Source: Isoetes taiwanensis
Lineage: Eukaryota; Streptophyta; Lycopodiopsida; Isoetales; Isoetaceae
Direction: 5' to 3'
NCBI GenBank assembly: GCA_021234155.1
Contig: JAJEKV010000052.1
Coordinates: 6,050,925 to 6,114,924 of the forward strand
DNA: 64,000 bases
Shown: positions 1 to 10,939 of the stretch, piece after piece
How the letters are laid out: the number at the start of each line of letters is the position of its first letter
Numbering within the stretch: the first letter of the stretch is position 1
Program-made: the position numbers and the translations under genes
Notes under the pieces: model-generated
What the model saw: only the letters and a program-made list of their open reading frames with translations
Told to the model about the DNA's origin: nothing
The model's database searches: none

Positions 1-42
1 TCACACATCATATTCCTTCTTTCACACATCATATTCCTTCTT
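1..42. repeat. 21-bp tandem duplication
   Basis: The unit tcacacatcatattccttctt occurs twice in a row at the very start of the window. Further copies may lie upstream of the window edge. No gene is attached to it. Confidence 0.8.
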
Positions 43-479
43 TCATCTCACAAAATTTTGACTAGAGGAAAATTCTGCCAAATCACCACATGCCAAGTCA
101 TCCCATGCCACGTCACTTTTTGGTTGCTTACCCATACTCTACACTTACCACGTGTCAAAAGCTCCAAGATCATACCATCTAGAAAGAAAAATATGGGAGA
201 GAAATTATTCTTTATGGACCCTTGGCCTAGGTATGATTTCATCCAATCCCCATGCGCCACGTTGTCCCGGGATTAATTTTCGAAGAAGGCCATGGGATAT
301 TGTTCCTCCCGTAAAATCCGTTGACCTAAAAGGTCGGGCCAAGATCCCGACCCTCTCCGGACCTCGACTGATAATCATGAGCCCGAACATCTCTGTTTGT
401 ATCCTTATGCTTCAAGAAACCTCACAACACACATAAGCCAAAACCAAACAAACTCAGATGCCAAGAATGTGCTGGAAAT
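43..479. other. unassigned, possible 5' flank
   Basis: No supportable coding region is seen; the short open frames on both strands have no recognisable motifs. A G-box core (CACGTG) lies at 149-154. It could be promoter-proximal DNA for the exon-like stretch that follows, but this is inference. Confidence 0.3.
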
Positions 480-745
480 AAGGAAATAAAAGGGGGAATA
501 CGCTTCGAAACAAGGTCGCCGGGCTTCTATGCGAAAATTGTCGCCTCGGAAGTTACTCCACGTACCGGATGTGAAAGTATTTAGCGAAGAATGGCCTGCC
601 TTGCATGAAGTTTATTTGAATTTGATGCAAAAACCTGATTGTTTACCTTCTTATGATTATTTTGGATCCTGTGCCCAAGACTGTGAGCTTGGGAAATGAT
701 GTTTACCTTCTATGTGATAATCAAATGAGAGAAAATCTGACCTTG
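480..745 (+). pseudogene. orphan exon-like fragment, unrecognised protein
   Basis: An open frame at 529-699 reads LLHVPDVKVFSEEWPALHEV and onward. After one frame change near 650 it continues as VPKTVSLGNDVYLLCDN and then ENLTL, ending at 745 directly before a consensus 5' splice site (GTAAGT). The residue composition and the donor make it look like a real exon of a host gene, either frameshifted or with a consensus error. I do not recognise the family. The downstream intron region contains a gypsy remnant, so the next exon may be displaced or missing. It could instead be a transposon-captured exon. Confidence 0.35.
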
Positions 746-1218
746 GTAAGTACTATTGTCATTTAACAGTTTGAATTCTTATTCCTTTATACTAAAAGTC
801 CATAAAACACAGAAAATAGAGATTACTGGCAACATCTGAATTAGTTTTCTTGCATCATAGGGTTACTATAGTTAGCAACATCCCAAAAAATTATTAAAAC
901 ATGCCCCTAGAAACCATCTGCCTGTTCATTCTTGAATCAAAAAACTGTATTAGCTGATAAACCACTTTTTCCATAAAAATAGATGCAAATTGCTCTTGTG
1001 ATGTGTATGCACTTAGTCTGCAGAGTCTTTAGAGGTTAAATCAGTTGCTAAAACAAGAAAAAAGGTTCGATCTCAAGATCTGGCAAAACAAGCTCTCGGG
1101 TTGGGATATTGACTTAAAATTGACTTGGTCAGTGAGCTCAATTCCATAAAGAAGCCTAAGGAATTTGCAAATAGACTTTGGTCTACAAATCAAGCATATT
1201 GTCTAGTAGCTTTGTGGA
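746..1218. other. unassigned, intron-like AT-rich stretch
   Basis: AT-rich sequence between the exon-like fragment and the gypsy remnant. No motif or reading frame can be supported. Confidence 0.3.
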
Positions 1219-2955
1219 TTGGATTTATTGAAAAACTCTCAAAGATTGTTCCAGGGCAAGTTTTTTGCTGTGATTGGTTTTTTCCTGTTTAGGGAAACTG
1301 ATTTATTTGGGTTCTTGAGCATAGTATTTACAGAATTCTCTACAGAGTGGTTGCCTATAGCAACCTGGAAGTCCTATACCTTTGAGGTTGAGGGGAAAAC
1401 CTTCAACAAGGGTTCTATAGGAAATTCATCAAAAACTTTTCTACAATAGCAAGTCCTTTGACAACACTTACGAAATCAAATATAACTTTTCAATGGGATG
1501 AGAAATGTGAGAGAGCTTTCAGAAATTTAAAAGAGAATTTGATAAATGCACCTGTTTTAAAAGTAGCAGACCCGAGTAAGAAGTATCAGGTTATGACAGA
1601 TGCTAGTGGGGGAGGGACAGGAGTTGTATTGATGCAAGACAAGCATGTGTGTGCATATATTTCTCATAAGCTGAATGATGCCGAACGAAATTACCCCCCT
1701 CATGATCAGGAACTGCTGGCAATTGTACGTGCACTTAGAGCTTGAAGACATTATCTGTTAGGGAATCGCTTTGAGGTCATGAGTTGCATACTGACCATGC
1801 TAGTCTTGTATACTTTATGAAACAACCTAATTTGAATTTGAGACAACGTAGATGGATGAAATTTCTTTAGGAATATGACTTTCAGATTAATTATAAAATG
1901 GGCAGTACAAATGTTGTCGCAGACTCTTTGTCTTCCAGCTTGCTATGCAATAACGACGATTACAACAGATTGGTTAGCTGAGGTGAAAAATACTATTGTT
2001 ATAGACAATTACTTTGGACCAAAATTGAAGGAAGTACAAAAAAAGAATTTGAAGATAAAGGATAATTATAGTTTTGAACAGGGAATATTAAGATACAAGT
2101 CAAGAGTTTGTATTCCTGAGTAGATCACATTGAAAAGAAAATAGTAAATGAATGTCATGATGCAGTAATATCAGGTCATCCAGGGTTCCATAAGATATAT
2201 CACAAGGTAAAGAGAAGTTTCTTTTGGCCAGGACTAAAAGATTATGTTCGTAAGTATATTCAAAATTTTGTATCGCGTGATAAGGCAGAACAGATTAGGG
2301 CATCTGGGCTTTTGCAGCCATTACCTATTCCAGAAAGAAAATGGGAATCTATTAGCATGGATTTCATAGTGGGATTGACAAGGACACGAACAGGAAAGGA
2401 TGCTCTACTTGTGCTGATTGACAGGTTAACTAAACATGCTCATTTCTTTCCAGTTAGAAAATCAATAACAGCAAAGGAAACTGCTAATATCTTTATTCAT
2501 GACATCTTTCATTTACTTGGCATTCCTACAAGTATTGTTTCTGATAGAGATCCAAGGTTTACTAGTAACTTACTTTGTTTTTCGAAGGAGTTAGAACTCA
2601 ATTATAGATGAGCACAACCTATCATCCAGAAACCGACGGGCAAACAGAAAGAGTAAACAAGGCCTTTAAGGACATATTGCGGATGTATTGCCAAGATAAT
2701 ATAAAGAAATGGAAAGGTTTGTTACCCTTAACAGAGTTTGCTTACAATAATTCTAAACAGGAATCTATAGGGATGACACCTTTTAAAGCACTTTACGGAC
2801 AGGTTTATTATACTCCAATAAATTGGTATGATCCCATGGTTAAATCTGAAATTTCTAGACAGATGTTGGAAGAATATGCAGATAAGGTGCAGCTTATAAG
2901 AAGCAGGCTAGCAGAAGCACAACATAGACAGAAGCAATTTTCAGATAAGCATAGT
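1219..2955 (+). mobile_element. Ty3-gypsy pol remnant (RT end, RNase H, integrase)
   Basis: Degenerate polyprotein on the plus strand. At 1,390-1,460 the end of the reverse transcriptase is visible (FYRKFIKNFSTIASPLTTLT in a shifted frame). RNase H follows at 1,458-1,950, with its catalytic Asp in MTDAS, Glu in QELLAIV and Asp in HTDHASL. The integrase zinc-binding region is at 2,140-2,280; His are present (ECHD, SGHPG) but the usual Cys pair is gone (NFVSRDKAEQ). The integrase core follows, with Asp in SISMDFIVG, Asp in SDRDPRF and Glu in GQTERVN. At least four stops or frameshifts break the frame (about 1,449, 1,745, 2,121 and 2,609). The element ends at SDKH near 2,950, where repeat block X begins. 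It is a dead copy; chromovirus type is likely from the family wording. Confidence 0.9.
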
Positions 2956-3694
2956 CTAGTATTCTTAGAACCCCTCTCAACTTCTTCTTCATAGGATACT
3001 ACAAGAGAGAGGGATTAAATTTCTAGTAGACCATAATGACACAATTAGGGCTAGCTACTGAACAAGAACTACATGGCCTCTTCTCTGGACAGATACTATG
3101 AGAGCAAAGCTCTTGTCTTTCCACATACCCTAACTGCATCACAGATTCAAAATGTTTGGTTCTAAGATAAACAGAAGTAACCAGACTTGAGATTGAGAGC
3201 CGCAAAAAAATGGAGTGTTAGAAAATAAATATGGTGGCTAAGCATAATGTGTTTAAACAGAAGTTTTCACATGGGAACATGCGGATACTTGGCTCCTCAA
3301 ACTTCTTTTGATTTGGAATAGAACCAAAGTACGAGTTTGAGGCTTACGAGATTGCTGATGCATATTGCGAAGATTGTCCGAACCTAAAATCATGTGGCTT
3401 CAATTCTTAAGAACTAAGAAAAGTCGTATAAGCTCGTAAACTTACCAGTGTGCTAGTATAACCATTTCCATGTCTTCTATAAGCTGTTTGCATAACCCTA
3501 TTCTTTGATTTCTTCTTCAATTTAGGCTTTGTACCCTGTACTTTTCACGTGCTTAGCCTTTTAAAATACTCAAAATTAAACCTAAATTACATAAGGGGAA
3601 CAAAAATTTGAGGCAATAAGATAATGAAGCCTTTGACAACCAAAAAACATACTGACAACATTGATTGCTAGATATGTTGAAGATGATCATAGTC

Positions 3695-3950
3695 TAGAAA
3701 TTATAGAATACTTTGAAGATATGCAATTGGCATGGATATTTTGTTACCTTTGCATTTTTAAAAACCTGCACAACCATAGGGGCTATGGATAGCGATTCAC
3801 AAATATATAATGAGGTTCTACAAAGAGGTTCTGAGCAAGATTCTGTAATTGGTGCTACTTTGCTTGATATATTTGTCAGAAGTGGCTTGCTTATAGAGGC
3901 CCAACAAATTATTGAGAAGCTTCCTCTTCGAGATATTATGACATGGTGTG
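3695..3950 (+). pseudogene. PPR protein fragment (about 80 codons)
   Basis: Pentatricopeptide-repeat proteins are organellar RNA-binding proteins built of about 35-residue helical repeats. Here YFEDMQLAW is followed, after a frameshift near 3,735, by VTFAFLKTCTTIGAMD, then QIYNEVLQRG, DSVIGATLLDIFVRSG and LIEAQQIIEKLPLRDIMTW. The spacing and wording match the L/S-type repeats of plant PLS-class PPR proteins (consensus ..A..+F..+P.RD+V+W). There is no start codon, no further repeats and no E or DYW domain; it stops at 3,975 in unrelated DNA. The same truncated piece with the same downstream junction occurs at about 50,530-50,800, so it moved as part of block X. It is a captured gene fragment, not a functional gene. 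Confidence 0.8.
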
Positions 3951-4440
3951 ACGGTCCTTCGCCCGACACTGGTTAATACGTAAATACATAACTCAAATAC
4001 CTCGGGCGTATTGATCCAAAACCAAAAATAGCATAGCTCCTGAGACAACCTTCATCTAGCTGCAATTGACATGACCAATGTCAAGTCCTCACTAGCGAGC
4101 TTCATCAGTGTCCACTCGCTAGTGTCGAGTGACTAGCACTCGCTGCCCTCCGCTTTTAGTCTCCCCCTGTAGAGTCAGGGCGCACTAAGGTGCAACTAGG
4201 CTAGCAACATGATAAAAGATCAAATAATTTAGTCTTTTTGCCGAAATATCTTATAGCCTACTTAATCAATATTTAAGATGGAAATCAATCTTGCAAAAGA
4301 TAAAACCCTAAGTCAATAACTAGGATGCTTAAATTGTTCTTGCAAAAAAATCTAACAAAACTAGAATGATCCTCCATGAATAATTATTAGAGTTTAAGCT
4401 AAGCCAAAACGAACTCTAAAAAGATTTAAGTGTTCCTACT

Positions 4441-4512
4441 TGTCTAGATCGAGAATTGAACCCCAGTCGCTAGCTTGAAAGGCAAAAGCTTTAACCAATA
4501 AACTACCAATGC
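4441..4512 (-). repeat. tRNA-Glu(UUC)-like pol III element / SINE head
   Basis: Read on the minus strand from 4,512. A-box TAGTTTATTGG (4,505-4,495) fits the consensus TRGYNNANNGG exactly. B-box GGTTCAATTCT (4,462-4,452) is close to GGTTCRANTCC, and the 32-nt spacing is tRNA-like. A 7-nt loop CTTTCAA lies where the anticodon loop should be, reading UUC (Glu). The D-loop has the expected GG. The acceptor and T stems pair only partly, so it is not a functional tRNA gene. It is most likely the head of a tRNA-derived SINE or a tRNA pseudogene inside block X. A second copy is at 51,340-51,400; A-box-only halves sit near 5,165 and 5,869. Confidence 0.55.
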
Positions 4513-6470
4513 AATGTTTAATATAATTTTCATTTAATCTTATATCTACTGTGATATCAAAACCTAACTATGACTGTTTTAGCCCTAAAATTCCACCGAT
4601 CGCTCGTCTCATCTACACCTAATCCAATCTATTGTGATAGGGAAAATATCGGATTTATTAGTTATCGCAACCCACAAGTCAGTATTTGCCTTTGAATCTT
4701 GGCAAATAGGGATGATTTGGGTAGTTACGCCTAGGGTGTATGGTCATTGAAGAATGCTCCAGAATTTTGATTCCGTTATTGCAGATTCATGTTGCAAGCT
4801 TGGTCTCCAAGATGAGAATCGACATAGCAGGAGGAGAATCGAAACTGCCAAGCCAATTCCTTCTGTTGGTTTTATCAGATAAGAACTCCATGTAATTCTT
4901 TTCTTTTCTTTTTGTTTAAAATATTAACTTGTATGAATAGATCAATATATTGCTTAAGATGCTATAGAACTGCCTACCGTGTCAATCACTTCTTCTAATC
5001 TTCCTTTCTGGTCTTGACTTCCCTTTTTTTTCTTTCTCCTCTCTCTCATGTTTTTAGTTTTTCCCTAACCTCTCTTTGCCATGTCAGCACTTCGCCTGTC
5101 ACTTCCATCTCTTTCTTTCTTTATTTTTAACAAGGTACAAATTTAATTACATCACATTTCAAAGGCTTTAACCAATAAACTACCAATGCAATGTTTAATA
5201 TATTTTTCATTTAATCTTATATCTACTGTGACATAATGAATTCAAAACCTAACTATGACTGTTTTAGCCCTAAAAATCCGCCCGATCATCAATTTGAGTT
5301 TCTTTAGCCGATCTACAATCGATCCCACCTAGGTATTGTGATAGGTAAAAGACCAGATTTATTAGTTATCGGAATCTATAAGCTGTCTTTGCCTTTAAGT
5401 CTTGGCAAATAGGGATGATTTGGGTAGTTACAGCTAGGTGTATGGCTGGGCTGGAGAATGCTCCAGAATTTTGATTTCGTTATTGCAGATTCATATTGCA
5501 AGCTTGGTCTCCAGGATGAGAATCTACATAGCAGGAGGAAAATCGGAACTGCCAAGCCAATTCCTTCTGTTGGTTTTATCAGATAAGAACTCCATGTAAT
5601 TCTTTTCTTTTCTTTTTGTTTAAAATATTAACTTGTATGAATAGATCAATATATTGCTTAAGATGCTATAGAACTGCCTACCGTGTCAATCACTTCTTCT
5701 AATCTTCCTTTCTGGTCTTGACTTCCCTTTTTTTTCTTTCTCCTCTCTCTCATGTTTTTAGTTTTTCCCTAACCTCTCTTTGCCATGTCAGCACTTCGCC
5801 TGTCACTTCCCTCTCTTTCTTTCTCTATTTTTAACAAGGTACAAATTTAATTACATCACATTTCAAAGGCTTTAACCAATAAACTACCAATGCAATGTTT
5901 AATATATTTTTCATTTAATCTTATATCTACTGTGACATAATGAATTCAAAACCTAACTATGACTGTTTTAGCCCTAAAAATCCGCCGACTGTCAATTTGA
6001 GTTTCGGCCAGATCTACACGATCCGACCTAGGTATTGTGATAGGTAAAAGATCAGATTTATTAGTTATCGGAATCTATAAGCTGTCTTTGCCTTTAAGTC
6101 TTGGCAAATAGGGATGATTTGGGTAGTTACAGCTAGGTGTATGGCTGGGCTGGAGAATGCTCCAGAATTTTGATTTCGTTATTGCAGATTCATATTGCAA
6201 GCTTGGTCTCCAGGATGAGAATCTACATAGCAGGAGGAAAATCGGAACTGCCAAGCCAATTCCTTCTGTTGGTTTTATTAGATAAGAACTCCATGTAATT
6301 CTTTTCTTTTCTTTTTGTTTAAAATATTAACTTGTATGAATAGATCAATATATTGTTTACGATGCTATAGAACTGCCTACCGTGTCAATCGCTTCTTCTA
6401 ATCTTCCTTTCTGATCATGTCTTCCCTTGTTTTTCCTCTTTCTCCTCTCTCTCATGTTTTTAATTACAAA
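4488..6470. repeat. tandem array of about 704-bp units
   Basis: The landmark gctttaaccaataaac recurs at 4,488, 5,165 and 5,869, giving periods of 677 and 704 bp. Units two and three are nearly identical over most of their length, including long pyrimidine tracts (cttttcttttctttttg). The third unit is shortened at its end, near 6,450. Copy B of block X has only one partial unit, so the amplification probably happened after the copies separated, or copy B lost units. No coding potential is seen. Confidence 0.85.
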
Positions 6471-6570
6471 TTTAATTACATCAATTTATTGCAAGTAACA
6501 AAATTGTCATGTCTTCACAACTTCACATGTTGTTCATACTTAACAAGTTTGATACATCTTTTAGACAGCC

Positions 6571-6835
6571 TTATCCCATGACATGAAATAGGTTGAAAAA
6601 AAAATTTGGAAAATCCTTAGCATATTTTGCTTCAGCCGCATTTAATTCCATCCAGATTGTATCTTCTATAGGATAGTCTGCCCATTGTATAATGATTTCT
6701 TTGATTGTTCTACTACGTAGCTTTCGTTCCCGATACTGCAATATCTGGGATGGCATTACTTCAAAGGTATTGTTCTCTTGGATTAATTGCAATTCAGGAA
6801 GCAATTGATCTCTGTCATGTAAAGAGGGTTTTTAC
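6571..6835 (-). mobile_element. Ty3-gypsy integrase C-terminus with chromodomain
   Basis: Minus-strand frame with LHDRDQLLPEL, then VMPSQILQYRERKLRSRTI and KEIIIQWADYPIEDTIW. This is the chromodomain at the C-terminus of chromoviral integrases: the link from the pol core, a basic RKLR segment, then the beta strand and W..P..D.TW motif. In the family this domain steers integration to marked chromatin. It lies on the opposite strand from the gypsy integrase core at 2.3-2.95 kb, with block X between them. It is either a second element or the detached tail of the same one moved by inversion. The usual spacer of about 70 residues before the chromodomain is absent. Confidence 0.8.
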
Positions 6836-6844
6836 AAACTAATA

Positions 6845-8640
6845 CAGAGTTTGGACTACCATTCATGGATTAGAGTAGTAGTAGTAGCTTCAGACTCAAT
6901 TGTATGTACATAAATGTTTTTATCATTCAAATATAATACAGATTCTTGCCTTCAAATGACAAGGGGAAAAAAATTCTAGCACTCTCCTCTAAATGTTGCT
7001 GACTAAGCAGAAGAAAATTACTGAATTGCTCGATGAGTAGTCTGTTGTGGAAAAGGCAGTTGAGGTTGCTTCCTGAGATGGCACGCAATATACTCAAGTT
7101 TGACACATTTTGAAAAGGGAATACATGTAACTATCTTGTCTTCATACAAAGCATATACAACAGTTTCTCCAACATGATCGAAAAGAGCATGCGATAGATG
7201 CTCAACAACCAAGTCAGCATATGAAGATCATGCTCAATTTTGCGGACTGAACCATCGAAGACATACAAGCTATTCAAAGTCAAATCTTTCGAGTAGATCC
7301 CTGCCCAGCAGGCTTTGCCGTTACCAAGTATAATGTGATGGCCTGCTTTATCAAATTCAGTAGCATATATGATATTAAATTGTAATTTGTGAGCAAACAT
7401 GACATTTCTCATCTTACTAACTATATAATACCCATACAATTGAAAAGCCACAATTCTCTTTCTTGTGATAGGAAGAGGATATCCATCACCCATCTTGACA
7501 TCATCTCCAGATCGAGGTTCAAGTTCAAAAAGCATATTTGAATCTCTGGTAAGATGAACCTTGGACTTCTGAGTTCAAATCACTAGTCTTTGAGCCTTGC
7601 TTCTTCTTTTTATAGTCTGAACTGTAATGATCCGTCTCATCACAATTCTAACACTTGAATTGCTTGGGTTTCTTACCATCAGACTTCATATTTTCTCACT
7701 TCTTGATGTTATTGCGATCAGCAAACTTCTTCTTGATGTCAGTCTGAGAAGTAGACATAAAATTAGCAATGGTCCACTCCTCCATCCCTTCGCTTCTGCA
7801 CTAACTCTTCTTGTTGCAGTAGAATGGTTACTATGGCTATATCAATCTTCTCCTTGTGCCTGATCTTTGAAGAGATAATATCATACAAAGGAGGAAGATC
7901 AATCAAGATATCTTGAATCAACTATTTTTCAGAGGGCACTATTGTTTAACCATAGCCCACTAATTATGACACTAATTTAGGGTCGGTGCTCAGGGCTGAT
8001 AGAATCTGCCTTCTGTACATTTCAACACCTTCTCAGCATTTATGTGCCAAATGTTGTGTCACTGTTGTTTCAGCACGTTATGCTTAGTCAACATAACGGA
8101 TATATCTACTTCAAACTGCATCTGTCTCCATCTATAATAGTTCAGGCATGAAAGGCATTTTGCATTCCTTGGTTTGCTTTATCATATTTTGATGCTCATA
8201 TTATATTCTAATCTATAGGTTTACTTTTTTGAAGAATAACTTTGTCATATATGTTTCAATAGAGAATCATCATGTTATCTTTTTCTGCTAAAGGGAACAA
8301 TGGATGGATCGATTCCTCGCAATTTTGCTATAACAAGTTCATGCATTGAAACAATTGCTGTTTAATAGCCCTTAAAGAGTTTGCTATAACACGCCTTCTG
8401 AGGCTTCTCCTTGCTTAATTTGCGTACATTGAGGCGGTAATGAAAGTGCTTGTAAACTCATTGGCATATTACAGTTCAACTTTCAATTAAAATTGCATCG
8501 TGTTGTAGGGCTCCATATTCGATTCATATGCCAATGATAGAAGCGCAATCTCATATGTCTAGCAATTCCAATTGGCATTATTATCTCATGAAGGCATGGT
8601 GCAGCATGGGGGCTATAACTTACACATTCTTTACAACTTA
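6845..8640 (-). mobile_element. Ty1-copia gag/protease remnant, copy A
   Basis: Read from high to low coordinates. A gag UBN2-like stretch (DILIDLPPLYDIISSKIRHK, around 7,930-7,860) is followed by a frame with WTIANFMSTSQ (7,770-7,730) and a degenerate zinc knuckle near 7,650 (C-stop-NCDETDHYSSDY, with the last Cys replaced by Tyr). The protease/pre-integrase region at 7,535-7,131 includes MGDGYPLPI, QLYGYYIVSKMRN, ATEFDKAGHHIILGNGK and DLTLNSLYVFDGS. No integrase or reverse transcriptase follows; 7,212-7,018 stays open but is unrecognised. Stops and frameshifts make it inactive. An inverted counterpart lies at 47,200-49,275. Relative to that copy, about 380 bp of gag is missing near 7,910. 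Confidence 0.8.
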
Positions 8641-8938
8641 CACATCTTTTACACGTGGTAAATGTGTTTAGATGGTCACTAGTTGTCATCATTTCATGTA
8701 AAAATTATTCAATGAATCCCATATGTTATGATGGCTGAACCTTTTTTTTATAACACAACCATATAATAAGCATAAGCATAAAACTAGTAGTAGTGCAGGC
8801 TTGAGGTGAGCGTCGATGAAGTTAGGGAGTAATGAAAGCCGAGAGGAAGGTTAATTAAGATGGGACAATAGGTGAAAAGCACAAAGAGTACTACTGGCAA
8901 GGTCATGGAGTTTGGAAGGCTCAATTTTTTCTTTCTTA

Positions 8939-8969
<31 letters not shown>

Positions 8970-9010
8970 TAATGATAATGATATTAATCAAGCCATTATA
9001 ATAATAATAA
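8640..9010. repeat. repeat block Z, left part, with TAATGA microsatellite
   Basis: This stretch recurs directly at 44,770-45,138. It includes a (TAATGA)n run at 8,940-8,985 and a (TAA)n run at 8,998-9,017. The second run is absent from the other copy and is best read as the 3' tail of the LINE inserted here (sense strand (ATT)n). No gene is seen. Confidence 0.7.
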
Positions 9011-10930
9011 TAATAATTATGATCATGCTTCATTGGACCCTAAGGATCATGAAGCAAACAAAGTACAATGTGTAACACTATTGTTGTTGAATTTTGAGCA
9101 GTAAATCTCTGTGAGATTCCATTGATTTCATAAAACAGCCTAGCAATCTAGAATCTAGTGATAGTAAAGAATGAAAATTTGGTTGACAAATACCATACTG
9201 GTCTCGTATGTGCTGATATGCCGAACACTGTAGAAAAACATGCTTCTCATCTTCCGCTTCGCCTGATCGACAAATGTCACATGTTCTCTCCTCTCGGATT
9301 AGCTTCATCCAATGCCCAGTCTCCACTTTCAAAGCATGTGATCCCAATCTATATCTTGCAATTGTTTTTTTCAGCTGTTTAGATATTCAGGTAGTCTGCG
9401 CTGGCATATATGAGTGAGAGGTTTACTTCTGTTTGATAGAAGATCTTTCTTGAGCCACAATTTTCCCATAATTTTCTAACATAATTTTACTGCTTCCCTA
9501 ATACCGATCTCCGAATCCGGCTAGTTTTCTACCACTATTCCCCATCTACCAGCCCACTTATATACCTCTTGAAGCCATCCTGATGGCAATTCCATTGCCA
9601 TTCTTGGCAATCTATTTGTATCCATACCCCTTAGTCTGTTCACGAAGTTTATGGTCAAGCATAAAGCTTCCGCTTCTAAAGGGAGCAGTCCTGTTTCTGC
9701 CAACAAAATTGCATAAGGAATCTGCCTGCGCACCCCCAATTCCTCTTGAATAAAAATCTTCAGTACCTGTTCTATCTGATTCCATGAGTGAATGTGTACC
9801 GAAGGCCCCCAAATGGGAGCACCATATAACACGACTGTCTGCACCAAGGTTTTAAAAAGCATATTTTTGAGCCCCCAACTAGATAAAGGTGAATTGTGGC
9901 ACTTAGACAACATAGAGTATAACGCAGCCTTACCTCCCATGATGCGTTTTCACACACATTCTTTCCATTTATAGTTTGTGCAAATCTCCAGGCCCAGATA
10001 CTTATAGCAGTCAACATCATCTAATTGCTCTCCTTGATATAAAAAAAGTGGATGTTTTGTAGTGCCACACCATACAGCCATGTTCATAAGGTCTTTTATT
10101 TGATGTATCAATTTGCCATCTGTCCACTTCATCAATTCAGCAGACAAACCCATCAAATCTGGAGCTTTCCCATTTTTCATTCGTTTAAGTTGAGCCTCCA
10201 CGTCTCCCCCATCAAAGATCTCTTCCGTAATGCTGATTATTGGCATTTCACCAGCCTCCGCATTGAAATAAATACCATGAACCAAGAAAAGAAGATCTTC
10301 TACCTTCAAATCCGTGTCAACCTGTTTACCTTGCAGTTTTTTCCAGAACAATTTGGGATTCTCGTGAAGTGTATGGGTAAGCTCGGACTGTTTTTTTGCA
10401 TGAAAATGCCTCTTCTTCTCTTTGATGAGTTTCTTGTACCATTTGGGTTTTACCCTGCAGTTTTTTGACAAACATGCCTTCGCCCTCTTGCAGTCATCAT
10501 CCCACCAACTGTAGCAAGGGCGTCCACTTTGTCTTTTTGTAGTGATACCAAATCCCAGATTGGCTGCCTCTAACATTAGTTTGGTCAAATTTTGGGAATC
10601 TGTCTCGAGATCGCCCATCCACTGCAAGTTTGCAAGCATAGAGTTCAAATGCCTCTGATATTTCCCTCTCTGTTTAAAGTCCAATTTGATTTTAGAGGTA
10701 AAAGTTCTCATAACGGGTTGTATGTGCACCTGTCCGCTCAACTCCAACCATAAACCCGCATGATCAGATTCCACTTCTTTCTCCAAAATCACAAACTGAT
10801 GCACCGAATTTTGCTTGTTGGCCAGTATATAATCCACTGTGCTAGCTCCTGTGGGAGTGAAACATGTGAATCCATCCGTATTTTCAAACTGTGTGATGCC
10901 ATTCAAGATTCTTAAATCACATAAATAGTA
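9010..10930 (-). mobile_element. LINE 1, internally deleted non-LTR retrotransposon
   Basis: Minus strand, 5' to 3'. At 10,906 the C-terminal part of the AP-type endonuclease is seen (STVDYILANK, then SDHAGLWLEL). A linker with SWWDDDCKRAK follows, then the start of the reverse transcriptase (RMKNGKAPDLMGLSAELMKW). The frame then jumps straight to the RT thumb (DVDCYKYLGLEI): the palm with its catalytic FADD is missing, in frame. Next come LVQTVVLYGAPIWG (9,521-9,940) and the zinc-binding RT tail CDICRSGEAEDEKHVFLQC (9,078-9,347). A microsatellite tail follows near 9,000. It is 5' truncated and cannot make active RT. The related repeat at 45,138 lacks it, so that site behaves as an empty site. 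Confidence 0.88.
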
Positions 10931-10939
10931 ATGTAGCCT

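Larger units (their letters stand above)
2955..6500 (+). repeat. repeat block X, copy A
   Basis: A compound repeat that begins abruptly with tctagtattcttagaac against the gypsy remnant and recurs in the same orientation at about 49,280-51,810. It contains a PPR fragment (about 3,695-3,950), a block rich in ctcactag/cactcgctag motifs (4,085-4,150), a tRNA-Glu-like sequence (4,441-4,512) and a tandem array of roughly 704-bp units (4,488-6,470). No transposase or polymerase was found in it, so its mobilising family is unknown. It carries a host-gene fragment in both copies, which suggests a non-autonomous or composite transposable element. Confidence 0.75.

Noticed and set aside
4441-4512. Functional tRNA-Glu gene
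   Set aside because: The acceptor and T stems have several mismatches and the sequence lies inside a dispersed repeat.
7627-7863. Plus-strand 78-codon frame
   Set aside because: It is the shadow of the minus-strand copia gag region.
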